A stretch of 64,000 bases of DNA, taken from NCBI GenBank assembly GCA_020726505.1, contig JAHLEZ010000002.1, positions 5,022,001-5,086,000 of the forward strand, read 5' to 3'. Within the stretch, counting starts at the first letter, position 1, and each line of letters begins with the position of its first letter. The stretch is from Leptodontidium sp. MPI-SDFR-AT-0119. Its lineage: Eukaryota; Ascomycota; Leotiomycetes; Helotiales; Leptodontidiaceae. Of the stretch, positions 1-13,895 are shown in pieces. A program made the translations under genes and the position numbers. The notes below the pieces were generated by a model that worked only from the letters and a program-made list of their open reading frames with translations, did no database searches and was not told the DNA's origin.

Positions 1-3000
1 CCTCACCCTGACCCCATCCTCCGCGTGGGGTTCCATCCATCCTCTTGCCAAACAAGCTCCCCTCCCCTACCTACCCCCTACCTGACCCCTGAACTCGCTA
101 CGGCACAACCATGCAAGCCATGTTCGCACCTCGCTCGCACGTTCGTTCGTTCGTTCGTTCGTTCGGGGACGGGACGGTTGAAAATGTGACCCTGCTGTCT
201 GTCTTGCTGCCTCAGTATTAACTTCGTAAAGTCATCTCAGGCATGAAGCCTAAAACCGCTGAAAAAGATATTCCGGCGCGCCGGCTTTGCAGCTTTGCTT
301 TGTGTTCTAGGCCAGAAGAAGCTCGAAGCTTCAAGCCTCAAGCCTCACTGTTTTCACGATCATGATAATAAGTTTACTTTAAACGCTAATCGGGCCGAGA
401 CATAAATGAGATATCTTCTCTACATTAAAATCACGATAATTTGAAAGTCGAGCTCCAGTGACTTAGTCTTCTGATTCGAGGGGGGAAAAAAGAAGGCGCT
501 TTTTATACTTCCTTTCATTCTAGAGATAGGGTTTGAAAAACAAGCAAACCAATCTCCTCCCCCTCCATCACACGCGGCACGGCCCACGGGCAGATTAGGC
601 AGTCCGTACCTAGTTTCGATGCGGGAAGTTAATTCATCACCAAACTCTCTCCTGCCATCCTTCACCCACCCATACATACACTTTCACCCACACCATCAGG
701 CATCGTTAGTTACGGCGTGGATACACAGGATGGATGGCATGGATAGGAAGGATGGCACAGACAAGAGGCTGGCTGCCACGCAGTCAACACACGCAACACG
801 CACGCACGTACGCACGGTTTGTTACCAAACTTCATTTCATCGTATCTTCGCTTTACTCTCGGATAGAAATCTTTATCGATTGGATGCTGTAGAAGTACTG
901 TACCTATCGATTGCATCCCGTTCCCCTCTCTTGTTTAGCTATCTATCTATCTAATCGATTACCTATCTATCCTACTATCTATCGTGAGGTTCGAGTCTGA
1001 TTCCAAGCGGAAAGAAAGAGTCGATTGGGAGGGAATAATCTCAGGATAAAGTCATCACTACCTAGCCCTACAATACACTGCACTGCAAAGCCACACAAGA
1101 GCATGATAAACAACAGGACCTTAATTTACCCACATACATCCATACCTCCACGTATTCCATCATGCAAGTCCAACCCAAAGTACACAACGGACCATCCCTC
1201 TAGATTCCAGATGGAGGTCTCGCTTCCACGACCGTACATGCATGCATCGCATCAGACGTCTGCACCTCAAAACCTGCAGCTTCGACACGCGCATACCGTA
1301 CATACATACAGCAGACGTACTGACAGCGGCTATGTACCACCACCACACCATGAACGAAAAAAAAATGGCCCAATGCGTACTCTTCCCTTTCCAGACTCCC
1401 AACACTAGATACGATGATGCATCCCACCATATAAGCTCAAAAGGTCAGGAAGGAGGTCGCATGATGTACGAATTAACGACGTGCTGCTTGCTGCTTGCTC
1501 AAGCGTCAAAAAAAAAAATGTAAACAAAAGACGACAAAAGGAATTAAAAATGATCAGCATATCTTCTTAACTCCCGAGTAATGATCTAGATGCATTTATT
1601 CCTTCGGCATTTGGATTTGGTGGTTGGGCGATTTCATGCATCGTGCTTGCTTGGGAAGGGGAGGGGAGGGTGGTGATCTTTGATCAACGGCTTCAATTGC
1701 CTCATTCTACTTGGGGTTGGAGCTGGGTTTGGAGTAACGTAACTTCGTAAGCTTCATTCATCAGTATGCAAAAGGAAGATTCGAGGGGAAGAAGAAGAAA
1801 GAAAAAATGGGTTTCACATGCCGCCGGCGGCATCGCGACATCTTCTTTTCTTTTCTCTCCGGGTCAAAGTACAGTATTAGATATTTTAAAGAGCGTATTC
1901 TTCTTTTGGCAGCTTCACTCCTCGTACAAGTACATGTATGTACTTTTACCTGGGTACCCATTCGCTCGCTCGTTTACCTGCTTCTGTTCACTTCTGCAGG
2001 ATGCCGCATCGTGCATACATCTCTAGTAAATTCCTCCCTCGTACCAAACTCTCCAAACCTCTTACGAGCACGGTAATCTTTATTATCCTCGAGAACAGCT
2101 ACGGTACCATCTATTTCTTACCTGGCGTCCAACAAAGCGAAGCGAACGGAAGTTATGCACGGTGCAGTCATGTCCGCCTTATCCCCCTCTCTATCTCTGC
2201 ATCTCCATGCCGCATCTCTCTTCACCACCTACATGCCCCTGCATCAATTCACGATCTCGCGCAAGTTTCAATGCTAAAATCGCAACACCCTTCTTTCTTC
2301 ATTTCTCCTCTTCTCATCTTTTCTCTACCCTACTCTACCCTGCTCTACCTTGCCCTGCCATACCCTTCCCCGTTCCCAATTCCCGATTCTCAACCCAGAA
2401 CCTCATTCATCCAGCCTCCCCGGCGACACCGAAATATAAATTACATACCTCCGTAGGTACCGGTACCTTCTCCATCGGCTCACTCACCCGAGATGAGAAA
2501 GACCCCATTTATCCATCGACAAGGTAAGGAAGGAACGGCGTTAACATTCGGAGAATTTCCCTTCTTAATTCCTCATTTCGCATCCCCCCGACACACCTGC
2601 CACACCCACAGCTTCCAGAATGTCTCACTTCATCTCATCTTAACTCTCCTCCTGTTTCTCTGCTGTGCTGTGGAGTCTCTCTACCAGCCCTCTACCAGCC
2701 ACTCACTTCTTTCCACGAAGCGCAAACTCCACTCCCTACTCACCGCCACTACTACAGTACAACTGACCTACACATACGGAGTACAAGCAAGCGCCTCAAA
2801 AGCGCGGCTACTCACTCACTTACTTACCCTCCTTTCAAATTCCACACCAACTAAACCCAATTCCCCTAAAACTTCCCTCCCCACGGCCAACTTAACAGCT
2901 CAAGCCCAAACCCAAACTCAAGAACCGCTCCCAAATCCAAATTTCCAATCTAAAAAAGGGCCAGCGCGGCCTAAAAGTCCGCGCCGCGCGGATCGGGGGA

Positions 3001-6000
3001 TCTTCAAACCAACGGTTCCCAGCGGCGCAATTAACGGCTTTCGTTTAAGTTCCATGATGCTGGATCTGATTTTTATGCTAAATCTTACGTTGCTTTATGA
3101 ATAATAGGGTTGACACCTGCAACTGATAGGTGACGGGTGATGGGTGATGGGTTTGCGGGGAAAGGAAAGGGAAGACAGGAACCCTGATATCAAGGGTGCA
3201 AAAGTAACAGATATTTCAAGATGAAGGTACAAATAACCGCAAAGTTAAAGAAGGAAGGGAAGATAAGGATAAGATCTCGTCTTCACAACTCAATCTCTTA
3301 CGTCCGTCCCGCCCCTCTTATTCCCAGCTCCCAACTCCCAACTCAAAGAAAACAAATCCACACGGAAAACTCAAAACTCAAAACTTAACTCAAACTCTTA
3401 TCACATCACCTCGTCTCGTCTTCCCATCCTAACAAAAACCACTTCCAAAAACTCATCCCAAAATCCGGAAGCGACATGCGTCCATCACGCCTATGCACAT
3501 GCACATGCAGGTCGAGTTCCTGGCCCGCAGCTAAGTTAATCCATGCATGCCTGGGGCTTGTTTGTATATCCGCGGCTTGTCTCATTGGCCGCACTCAGGA
3601 AAGGGACCCGGTGTTCGAAGGTTCGAATGGACTGCAGCCTGCATGTGCAGAAAGAATGCAGAATGCAGGTGCGTACTCCCCTACGAGGCGCTCTGACCTC
3701 CGTACTGCACCTATTTTTCCCCTTCCCCTGCAAGACCAGCCAGTAGGGTGAGGGAGGTGTATCTGAAATGCCACAGCGAATGAAAAACACCGAAGTGAAA
3801 ATGCTAGGAAGGGAAAATGCCTTGGAAGAACGGGGTGATGGACGAAACACCAACACCAACACCAACGAGATGTTGGTGGATATAATTCCAAGGAAGGAAG
3901 GAAGGACCTGATCTGATCGATCGAGATTCTTCTCTTTCATGCCATGCGTTTATGCTCATTCATACGATGCGGCCGCATGAAAAGACACCATGCTGGGACA
4001 GTATCCAGTCAGCTGTTTTTTTTTCTGTTACCCCATCATCCCATCTCAACGGATTCCCCCCCAAAAAAAAACTTCCACCACCAACTGAAACCATAAGAGG
4101 AAGCACTCTCGGGAATAATGTAATATACGTGGCTTGCAAGAAACGAAAGGAAACGAAGAGGCCTCAAACGAAAAGCAAAAATATCAAAGTCTGGTACCCA
4201 GGGCCCTGAGGGTCCGTCCTACTCGTGCCGCAGTGCTGCCATAGCATACCAAACAAAACAATACAATACACCCACCCACGGGTTACCAAAAGAAGTGAAG
4301 TGAAGGGGGAATCTCAAAAGCCACAACCCCAAGAAACCCTGAAAGGTGCATTTGAAAAACAACAACCCCCAAAAAAATTCATCATCGAGGTCCAGACTCA
4401 CACGCCAACCAACGCCAACGCCATGACTTTAGGGGACTTGCTCTAGTAATTAGCCCTCCAGACGGTGCGGATCCCCCACGACGCCGTCAACACTCTAACC
4501 TAAAAATCTCCAAGCGAGGCGACGCGAGGCGGACGACAGCAAGAGCTAAGATGAAAGAAGGAAATGCCAGCATGCGAATCTTGAAGATCGCCATCGGCAA
4601 TACATACCCATTGGATAGTCTTCCTTCAAAGTTCAAAGAAACAATTTTGAGTTTGAATTTTTAAGGAAAGTCTCTCTTCTCTCGGAAAGGAAATGAAAAG
4701 CAAGTATGCAGGTATCAATTCCCGAGGCTCGATGGAAAGAGACACTCGGCTGCATACTGTGCTGCTCGATTCGGATACAGAACGATGGGTGCAAATCAAG
4801 CCACACCGCCTCAAGACCTCAATCCGGTCGTGAAGGTTTCTGAACTAGGTAATGCGAGGTAAGCCTCATCCCCTTTCTCTCCTCTTCGCCTCTCATCTCT
4901 TCCCATCCAGGTTCCCAACTCACCTCTCCCATCTCGTATCTCACCTCAACACGAATTATCGCGCGACTAAATCTACGTCCCCCCACCCACCCTACCCTGC
5001 CCAGTCTCTCAAGTCTCCAAGGCGGAATTAATACTAGTTAAGGACGGGAATAGCTTCACTTCACTTCACTCAGATTTAAGGAGAAACCTCGGTTGCATCT
5101 TCAAGTAGTGTTGTACCGTTGAAGCCTTCGTGATAAATACGTCCGTAGCCTACACGTCCAGCCTTCTGTGTTCCATTCGGCGATTTTACCCCTTCTGCTT
5201 GACATGTGTCTCGCTCATGTCTTACCACAACCGTCAACGGCTGATGCGGGCTGTGTGAATAGCTTCACTTTTATCCCGATGGATCTTTCAGCTCTAGATA
5301 CCACTGGAAACTCCTTCCTTCCTACCCGGAAAAATAACTTTCATACCGGTTTCCTCCCAGATAGAATAATTGGAATTGTTCAAGGCGCAGCCAGTATCCA
5401 AGCGTGTTCGTTGGTTTAAGCGTATGCATGATGTTGAGTTTGCTTTTTTCTCCTGCATGTCTATCACAGCTCAGCTCAATTCGGCATTCGTGTCTCTACA
5501 GTACTATCATTGATTTGCATTAAATGATTGGGTGGAAATCCCACGTCTTTCATTGGTTAGTACGCGTCACCTCTGCGTTTTGTCTTTTATGACAGGTTCT
5601 ATTATTGAGTCTTTGCGTTCTTATTAATTTATGTTGCTTTGCTTTGCTCTGTCAGCTTTGTTTTGTTGGGAGGATGGAAATAGAAAAATATGAACGCCAC
5701 ATTCATGCAATGGAACATGACAATTTCTATTCTTGCTCCTTCTCTCTGCCTTGCATTTCTGTCTATTCAAAATCACGATTATCCTAGACCCCCAAAACTG
5801 CATTTCATGCTGGTGGGAAGCCTCCCTTTCTTGACATCACACATCACACATCCAAAACCAACATCCCCACATGGCATCTCTATCCTCTTCCAGACTGTCT
5901 CAAGAACATTCCGCTGTCCATCAGTCTCCTTCACGTTCCACCATCCTCAGTTTCAAGATAACATCAGGCCAAACACCACGCGTGACTCCAAAACCCCCCC

Positions 6001-8100
6001 TTTCTGTCCGTGCGCCAAACGAAGACTTGCCCCTCATGTACTTCAGAATGTACCCCTCCTCCGCACCACACCAAGAAGAACAGTGCAGAACGTCATCTGC
6101 TACATACAAGTGACATGTGTCGAAACGCACATCCCTTAATTTATCTCCCTTCCCATGTTGATTTTCGTGTCAGGCTTGGCGGGAGTTTGATGGACGCTGG
6201 GTCCTCGATATGGAAGCCATAGCGTCCGCTTCCGTAGAATAGAGCGCATGGAAGTTCCCCCATGCGTCAAGAATCTAGACCTCTCTTCTCGTCCTTCTGT
6301 CATTCAATAATTCCTTCCGGCTCTGTTGTAGTGTTTCCGAGCCTTGCTGTCAAAACATAACTTGGAAGCGAAGTGTTCTACCAAGGAAGGCTCTTGTGTT
6401 CTAGTCACCTGCCAAATCTTCACCCGAAACCGTGGTCTTCCCGACATCGTTACCTATCTATGCATCGCATTGCATTATCGGGGGGCCGTACTCGGGGAAT
6501 CGGGAATAAAGAATGCAGATGCAGCCAGTGCTGCAAGACGGGAAGCGACAGCGCTCTTTACTCCGGATGGGAATGGCTTCATGTATAATTACTGGCTAGG
6601 AAATTGAAGCAGCACTTTACCATCAAGTCTTTCTCGTCTATTCTAGCCTTATGGATTTACTGGTAAATGCATATACGAGACCTCCTTCAAAGTATCTGCA
6701 GAGTACATCACATCACATCAATCGATATCTAACAGTACTTTTCGTGCTCCTCGCTTCGCTAATTCAGAACCAAACAACAAAGCCGTCAAACTCTCAACAC
6801 CAGCTGAACGAAAACCAAACCTCCCAATCAATAAAGCACGGGACTTTGCACATCTCCACATCAAGCCGTTCTGTCCCGCCTACACATTCCGCGCGTGAGG
6901 ACGCAGCCATCCGCAGCCTCACAACGTTATTACGAGCATAGAGGTCGTACAAAATACGCCTGATACGCTTAGTCAACAACGTCCCGGAGTTTTCTCTCCT
7001 CCTTTGTTTTGTTTTTCTTTCCTTCTTCGTTATCCCTCCCCTCTGAATCCTCTCCTCCTCACAAGTGTCAATCATCTTAGCTTTGATCAAACGGCTCGGT
7101 GTGTTTCTCGGTCTTTTCACGCAAATCCTACTGCGCCTTCACATCTCCAAATGGACTCCTTACCGTGAGGACATAAGCACGATGTTGCATCACCCCACGT
7201 TTTCTCCAGAGATAAACAGATACAAGGGGGGTGGAAGGATCTAATCCATGTGATATGACGGATTCAATATCACGTTTCCGTTTCCGATTGTTCTTGAAGA
7301 CAATGCGTTGTTTGATTGACCATTGTCGCTACGCAAACAGGTGGCCAATCCTCCTTTCCCCTTCTGTATCTTCTACGTAAGAATATCATACATCCCACGT
7401 GTACCTTGTCCTCCCTACAACCAAGGAAGTGAAGTCAGGTGGGATGTGTAACCGGCGCCTTCAGCTGCCGGCACTCGCTCCCGAGCCCGCCCTTGTCCTT
7501 GTCCTTAAGCTTTGACCTTTACGCATAGCATCCATCCATCACATCATCATCATAAGAGCACATCTCATTATGCTCAAGTCCACAAGATCGCCGACTCCCC
7601 AATCCTATCACTCGTTCTAACTTCCATCCCAAAATCAAAGACACAAACTGAGCTGAACTCGAGTCTCAAAATAACCACAATCAGATCAAATTTAACTTTC
7701 TGCCTTCCTTGCTTACTTTCTCTCTCCCGTCGTCTCCCGTCTTGCGCAATAACAATCGATACGCTCGGATCACATCCACATCCATCACCACATTCCATCC
7801 TCGTCTTCTTCCAAAATCCAATATTTGCTTTTCCCCGCAATGGTCCCTCCATCAATCAAATCAATCAATCAAATCAGCCTAAACCACCACCCCCACCACA
7901 CAGGTACTGTACTGTACTGTTCGTACCCTGTCAGCATGCCGTGAATAGGGCTCAGACCCCTCCCCCGGGTCGCCCGGTACCACAGCCGCCCCAACCGCAG
8001 GGTCCTGGTACCGTTCCGTGCCGCTGTTAGCGCAGCCCATTCCCATTCCCTTAAGCCATGTCTTGAAATAAAGTACGGAAGGTACCAATGCCCACGACTC
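1..8100. other. Long intergenic stretch, left part, no supportable gene
   Basis: No reading frame here has recognisable motifs, sensible intron structure or homology-like blocks. Open frames reach at most about 200 codons and are rich in Ser, Pro, His and Thr, as expected from the CT-rich and CA-rich tracts that fill the region (for example 2170-2420, 2830-2960 and 7510-7900). Short tandem repeats occur at 141-164 (GTTC) and about 939-953 (CTAT). Such texture is typical of long 5' leaders and upstream regions of large fungal regulatory genes. I see no coding exon of such a gene, which may lie left of the window. Confidence 0.5.
141..164. repeat. (GTTC)6 microsatellite
   Basis: Six perfect copies of the tetranucleotide GTTC run without interruption. 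It is a simple sequence repeat in noncoding DNA with no visible role. Confidence 0.9.
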
Positions 8101-11100
8101 AGGCATCGCGGCTTGATGACGACGGGGGCTCGGAGACGAGCTCCTAGCCTTGTCTCAGTGTGATCAATCGTCTTCTTCTCGATTCTCGATTCTCAGTGGC
8201 TTGTTGGCATTTGAATCGAATCCTTCCGAGTTGTTTGTGATGGCTTTGTTATCTTTTAGACAAAACGCTCGACAGGTTATTGATTATGGCTGCGGCTCAG
8301 CAGTTCTATCGAGAATCCAGACCAAACACCATCATGGAATGGACGAACAGAGAAGAGCACCGTGGACCAACATCAAAGCGTATACGCGTCTTCCTCGAAT
8401 CCCCCACCAGGAGTCTTCCTTCCATACTAACTCGAAAGATGGCAGCAAATAAGCCACAACTCGGCAACAGAGTTCAAGACATCAGACGATAGATATTCAA
8501 GACGCCTCTTTTTTCATCGCTCAGATAGGCAACTCAACATCTCATCCCATCCACTTTTTCACAAGTAACCACTCTTTTCTGCATTGAAAACGTCCCACTA
8601 AGGCAAGAACACAGACCGACCCCACGCAAGAGATAGTTTACAGTACAAAGCCCGTAAGTTTCCAAAGGAGCGGCAATCCCATCCAGATGCCGATGATCAA
8701 CCCAAAAACCCTCTTCCCTTACACCGTCCATAAGGCGGGCATGCAGAGCTGACCAGGCCCCGGGAAGCTCCAAACTAAAATATAGTGGACTTGCGGGCCT
8801 CTTTTGCGCTCTCGACAAGGTTCAAGTGGGGGCGTTCATGCATTTTCTCATCCCAGTTCCTTGCGAGAAAGTCTGTGCAATCACTCTCATCTTCTTGTTT
8901 TCAAAAACTGGAGAAAGTCGACATGCATCAGACCATTCCTTCATGACCCAAAAGTCTGTTTTGCGGGTTCCTGCACCTTCCTTCCCTGGTTTCCTAGGTT
9001 TTGTATTGGGGGTATTCCTTGAGGATAGTTTGGGCCGAGAGAGAGGAGGAGGGATCGCCCTTCCAAGTCTGTTGATGTGGGGTTAGTTCCTCTACGCTGG
9101 GTTCTGGGATTTTCCTTTTCCTTTCCTTTCCAGCTCGGTCGGCTCGGGATATGGATGTGGATATGGATATGGATAACGCTTTGGGGAAGGGAAGGATAAG
9201 AAACAGATAAGAAACGTTGTTTGTTGTGACTGTCCTGTTGATTTCGGTATCGGACTCTTACAGTATCGCCGAAAAAGCAGTGGGGTGCTCTTGTCAAGTG
9301 CATTATTGTGCTCGAGAGTCCCTTGTTACAGTAAGTGGTCCCATACTGGCTGTCATGGACTGATGGGTGTTTGACGGCGGGAGATGAGGTGATCCGAGGT
9401 TGTGAGAGATACAGTCGCTTGTGATGCGGGGGTCTTGATATACTTTTTGCTTTTTTTTTGCGTTTACCTTGTTTGGACTTTTGCTTTCGCCTTGCGGGAG
9501 AGAGGGAGCTTGGGCTCCTTTCTGGTCCCCTCGTGCCTTGGGCAGAAAGTGAGGGGTGGACATGACAGGACGGAGCCATTCAGTGTGCTTTGATGACGAC
9601 TGACAACGGTGAAGTCGTCACATATCTATCCCACGCGTTTTTAATTTGTATTTCATATGTCATACATTTCGAATACCCTCGGCTAGAACGAAACATGTTG
9701 AGTGCTCTAACCTTCTGGACTTCGTTTATGTTTCCCAGACATGAGATGAGAAAGTTACGTGTTTTTCCTCACGAGTTCTCAGGTGAGGCTCGCAAACTCA
9801 AAAACGATGCGATGCGGTGTGTGCTCCTTCTCGGGGCGAGTCGCCACGTGTCGCTGTCAGTCAGTCTATCACCTGAGTCGAGTCCAAAGGTAGTCAAAGC
9901 TCCAAGTAGAATGCCTAAATCATGACTCTCATCACCGTTTCCCATTGCTCAAGCGTCTTTACCTCCTCGCAATTACTCGCATGCAAATTTACAAACGTAC
10001 GAGAACCGAGGCAATACTCTAATGTTTAGTAATGTTTCCCTCCCCATGAAATAGGCAGAGTTTCAGGAGCTATCTCCAGCAATCTATCAAACATGGTTCG
10101 AGAAGTAGAATGCGCTGTACCTATTCATAGGAAATCTTGCAGAAGGTTTTCGGAGCGCCGGTTATGCACCTCATACATCCTTTAGGAAAAAGTATGCAGC
10201 GACTTTTCCTCTGAAGTTTTGACTTTCTCCTGCATATCATGCTCTGGTTCTCCGATGTTGGCATGCTCCGGTACCGAGCTCCCAGCCCAAGTCCTCTACA
10301 GCATGAAGATAATGTACGTCTTAAAAGTCAGTTCAGCGGGTGTGGTGTTTGGAGGATCTTCCTCAGAACTCTCAATTCGGAGGACGAAGAATAATCAGAC
10401 TCGCGCAGTGCATACCCATGCGGCGATTCCACCCCCGACATCTCGGCGTCTGACGAGAGTTCAAATACGGCCCGCTGATAAACTCTCAAAGATCAACTAT
10501 TTTCTGGTTTTGGATCTGGTGAAGCGTAGAATGGAAACACCAGTTCACAGACTAGACGGTGAGTTTCGGCGTCACTATTTAACTTTTAAGGATCCAAGAT
10601 CTCTTTCTGGAAACCTTCAGAACCTTATTATTTACCAGTTACCGCGATAAGCTGAACTCTCTTTCAATTCCTCTTTCTTCATTTCTATTTGAGCTGGTAT
10701 TTGCAAATAAAGGTTTTCGCATATCGTAAACCCAGTCGTTGCGACAAACTGTGCTCAACAACCAAGCTTCTGGGCATGACTTGCCAGCCTGCAATCCACT
10801 TCAAAATCTAGACTTAAGTGGAGAATTCAAGTAACGCTGGGATGCGATGCCGATCCCCTGATCCCAAACCCAAGCCGAAGCCCAAACCCACGATCCATAT
10901 TTCTCGACCCGACAAAGGTCGGGATATCCCTTCTTCTCCTCCCATCACCATTTTACCCTATCAGCACCACATACACACCACGAGTCGTCTCACGTGGAGC
11001 ATCTTCTTATCTGCCCTACAGCAGAACTCCGAACTCCCAAGACCGAATATCTTCGTTGCCGTGGCGTAACGTGAGCGACAAGACCTGGAGATCAACTTTG

Positions 11101-13740
11101 CAGTTGCTAGGCCGTCATACCGGAATGCTAAAGCCTCGTCTTCGCAACTCGGAATTGGCTGTGGTAGGTCCGTGGGTTTCATCTGATTTCATCTAACGTC
11201 GTTTTTCTTGCGATCCTGGAGATCATTACTTTGCGCTTTGAGCTTCCATTTATCACCGCTGGCGGAGCGGCCCTTTACTCAATATGAGGAATCATAGACT
11301 GAATGAAATTCGGAGGGTCCGAACAGACACGGAAGGTGGAACTCCTTAAAATTAGTCAATATTGTAATAGATAACGAAACTTTTGTGTATATGAGGGTCT
11401 GAGGGGTCAAGAACGTGAAGTGCATGCCGCGCTGACTCGGTGTTGGGTGGCAGCGGATCGGGAGTGACTTTGCTGCTTGCTCGTGCCGAAGTCGGCGTGA
11501 CAGACACTCCATGAAGCTCCGAGGCTCGGGAGGACGTCAGTGTAGTAAGATACTATTCGGGTCTTGGTTTATAGCTGGTATTTAAGTTGAGGAACTCAGA
11601 AGTGAATTTGAAACATTCGGTAGTGAGGAGGCATTGAGGTAATCTTCCCCAGCCTCAATCGTGTTTCCCCGTCCGTTCCAGATCACAGCCTTCGGGTGTC
11701 TATTTCACTCAAGTGAATCAATGAGATGGCCACCGATGGCACTGAGATTTTCATTCCCAGCAGCAAACGGTAGCAGGGTAAGCATCGCTGTGTACGATGC
11801 GGGATAAGTCAAACAACATCCAGGCAGTTCAATCATCATAATCGCAGATATAGTATGTGTCAACTCCCACCAAAGGTCAATATCATCCGAGTAGCCGATA
11901 TTTAAAGAGCGGTAAAGATGGAAGAGCTCTCTGTACAGTCTTATTGGAAGATTATCTTGAGAGGAAACTACAAGCTTTCTGTGGGATTTAACTTGGTTCT
12001 CGCTTATGAGGCTTGGGATGTAAACAAACGAATCCTTCCCATGAGAAGACCACTTGCTATTCAACGCGTCCAAATTTTGCCCTAGCATACAAATATAGTC
12101 GATTTAGAATTCTTGAGCTTTGCTTTGTGTATGACACCTGAGTTTCCACATTATCATTGCTGAAAGTCTTCGTAATGCCAGGAACTACTAGCGTCTTGTC
12201 TCGCTTGTCGCAGGTTTTCTCGTTGGTTTCCTCTGAAATTAGTACATGAAAATAGAAACATAATGCACTTAGATTTAATTGAGTTGAAATTTATTTAAAT
12301 CCACTTTGGTTTTCTGCTTCTGGGGGTCGGGATGTCCTCCAAGTTCTTCTGAACTTAAATTAACTCCCCAATCTGGGATTACTGCTGATTGGAGAAGCAC
12401 GCTACAATGGAGCAAATTTCCCCAAGTCACAAGAAAATTTCAGACTGAGTGGTTGTGAAGTTGCTTGGAAGTCTTCATGGCTCAACAGCCAACTACTCCC
12501 CCCCCCCTAGCTAGCGGCCCGACTTTAATGTTTGATCACTTTCCGTTCCATGGCCGCAAGCTTCTCAACCCAAGCAAAGCTTCACGAAGTCTAAATTGGG
12601 CGAAAGTCACTTTTGAGTATTTTATTGTCGACCTGGCTGGTCTAGTAAGTTATTGGAGGTGTCGTTGGGTTTTCTTTTGCCATTCTTGGACGCCTGGCTA
12701 GCTACAGCTCCAATTTAACAGCCGGTGTCGGGTCTGGTTTGACTGATAAAGTTCTACTTAGCGATATACCTTGCTTTGGATATCAACCCCTTTCTTTTTG
12801 TAAACTGCACCAAAACCAAACATTGTAAGAAGTGCACTTAAAATGGGCCTTGGTTATGTCGATTTTGTTCTGGGTGGTGCATGCACCAAGACGGGATGAG
12901 AAACCACCAACTAGAGACTTTGAGCATCTCAACTGCCTATTCATCTCCGGAACAAGAGCTGACTCTCGTATCTTTCAGCTTATCATTATCTAAATGGCAT
13001 TTATGCTGTTCCTAGTCTCTGCTTGCAGCAAGAGGAACATTCGAGTCCCAATTTTAGCCAAGCAAGGTTCTCGTAGCTTCAACCAATAGACATTGCATGG
13101 GCTTACCGCCCACAAGCCACAACATCTTATCCACAATTTCTCATGTGAGGCTGAAGATGATCCAGCGGTAATAGGATAGCTATGCCGTTCTGCCATCTGC
13201 GGTAATGTTTCAGCCCACTTGTGTGACGACCAAAAATGCCACAAAGGTTGAAAATTAGCGATGTCGTGATGTAATGTCAATTGATGTTAATCACAAGAAT
13301 TCACAGGAGTAGGCTTCAGTGTCCGGTAAAATACTTTTATGCCCGAATTAAAATTTAAAATAGATCTTGTGCTTGTATATCTACCAAACCTCGAGTTCGT
13401 GATAGGAAACCGGCATCGAGATTCCGGCGCAACGAAATCATCGTCTCAACGCCTCTTAGGCATGAGGACCGCCGTGCCGTTCCTTAACTCCACTGGCAAC
13501 ACGATATCGCTAATTTTCAACCTTTATGGCACTTTGTTATCTCTTGAACTCAGCCATGTGGACCTGCATAGAGCCTCGCATGAGCTGGGTACCCACAACC
13601 GCTTGCTCGTGTCTGCATTTCATTCGCCGCACTTTCCGTTGTCAAGACTCGTGGCGTCCCTGACAGCCCCCACGATGACTGCTGCAGATCTTCAGCTGCG
13701 TGTTTGTTGAAACTTCGTGTAAAGCAGCCGACTTTGCAAA
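8101..13740. other. Intergenic stretch, right part, no confident gene
   Basis: Composition shifts to a more ordinary mixture than the CT-rich part to the left, but no gene model could be built. The most protein-like frame is 11705-12088 on the minus strand (listed separately). Short minus (12990-13280) and plus (13339-13710) frames just upstream of the reductase-like gene lack recognisable motifs. Remnants of decayed genes are possible but not demonstrable by eye. Confidence 0.45.
11705..12088 (-). CDS. Hypothetical 127-aa ORF, doubtful
   Basis: This ATG-initiated frame of 127 codons has balanced amino-acid composition and a fairly hydrophobic C-terminal half (rich in Ile, Met, Leu and Pro around residues 85-115). 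That sets it apart from the low-complexity frames nearby. I do not recognise the family. No signal peptide, catalytic motif or flanking exon with proper splice sites is evident. It could be an exon fragment of a decayed gene or a chance frame. Confidence 0.2.
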   Translation of the reverse strand: MLGQNLDALNSKWSSHGKDSFVYIPSLISENQVKSHRKLVVSSQDNLPIRLYRELFHLYRSLNIGYSDDIDLWWELTHTISAIMMIELPGCCLTYPASYTAMLTLLPFAAGNENLSAIGGHLIDSLE

Positions 13741-13741
13741 G

Positions 13742-13750
13742 ATATATATT
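13742..13750 (+). promoter_or_regulatory. TATA-like element upstream of the HMG-CoA-reductase-like gene
   Basis: An alternating ATATATATT stretch lies about 145 bp before the ATG at 13896, a plausible TATA position for a fungal gene. It is a sequence resemblance only. Confidence 0.4.
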
Positions 13751-13895
13751 TACGATGCTCCAGGAGGAGGGGGGGGTTTTTTTCCCTCATGAACTTCAAG
13801 ACACAGCTACGATCGACTCGCCGACTTGACCACCGTTCGCAAAATCTCGGTCGTTGCTTCCCTCTTTATTCAGCAGTCATCAATTCTGCAGCAAG

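Noticed and set aside
1938..3104. Two long plus-strand frames (172 and 203 codons)
   Set aside because: Both are Ser/Pro/Leu/Thr-rich translations of CT- and CA-rich tracts with no conserved block or splice structure.
7512..8030. 172-codon plus-strand frame
   Set aside because: His/Ser/Pro-rich translation of pyrimidine-rich DNA without domain features.
8941..9579. 212-codon minus-strand frame
   Set aside because: Composition is low-complexity and basic, with an alternating His-Ile run and no motif. It looks like a chance frame in repetitive sequence.
13854..13895. N-terminal extension of the reductase-like gene
   Set aside because: The extended frame begins with TTG, not ATG. The first ATG at 13896 has a good context.
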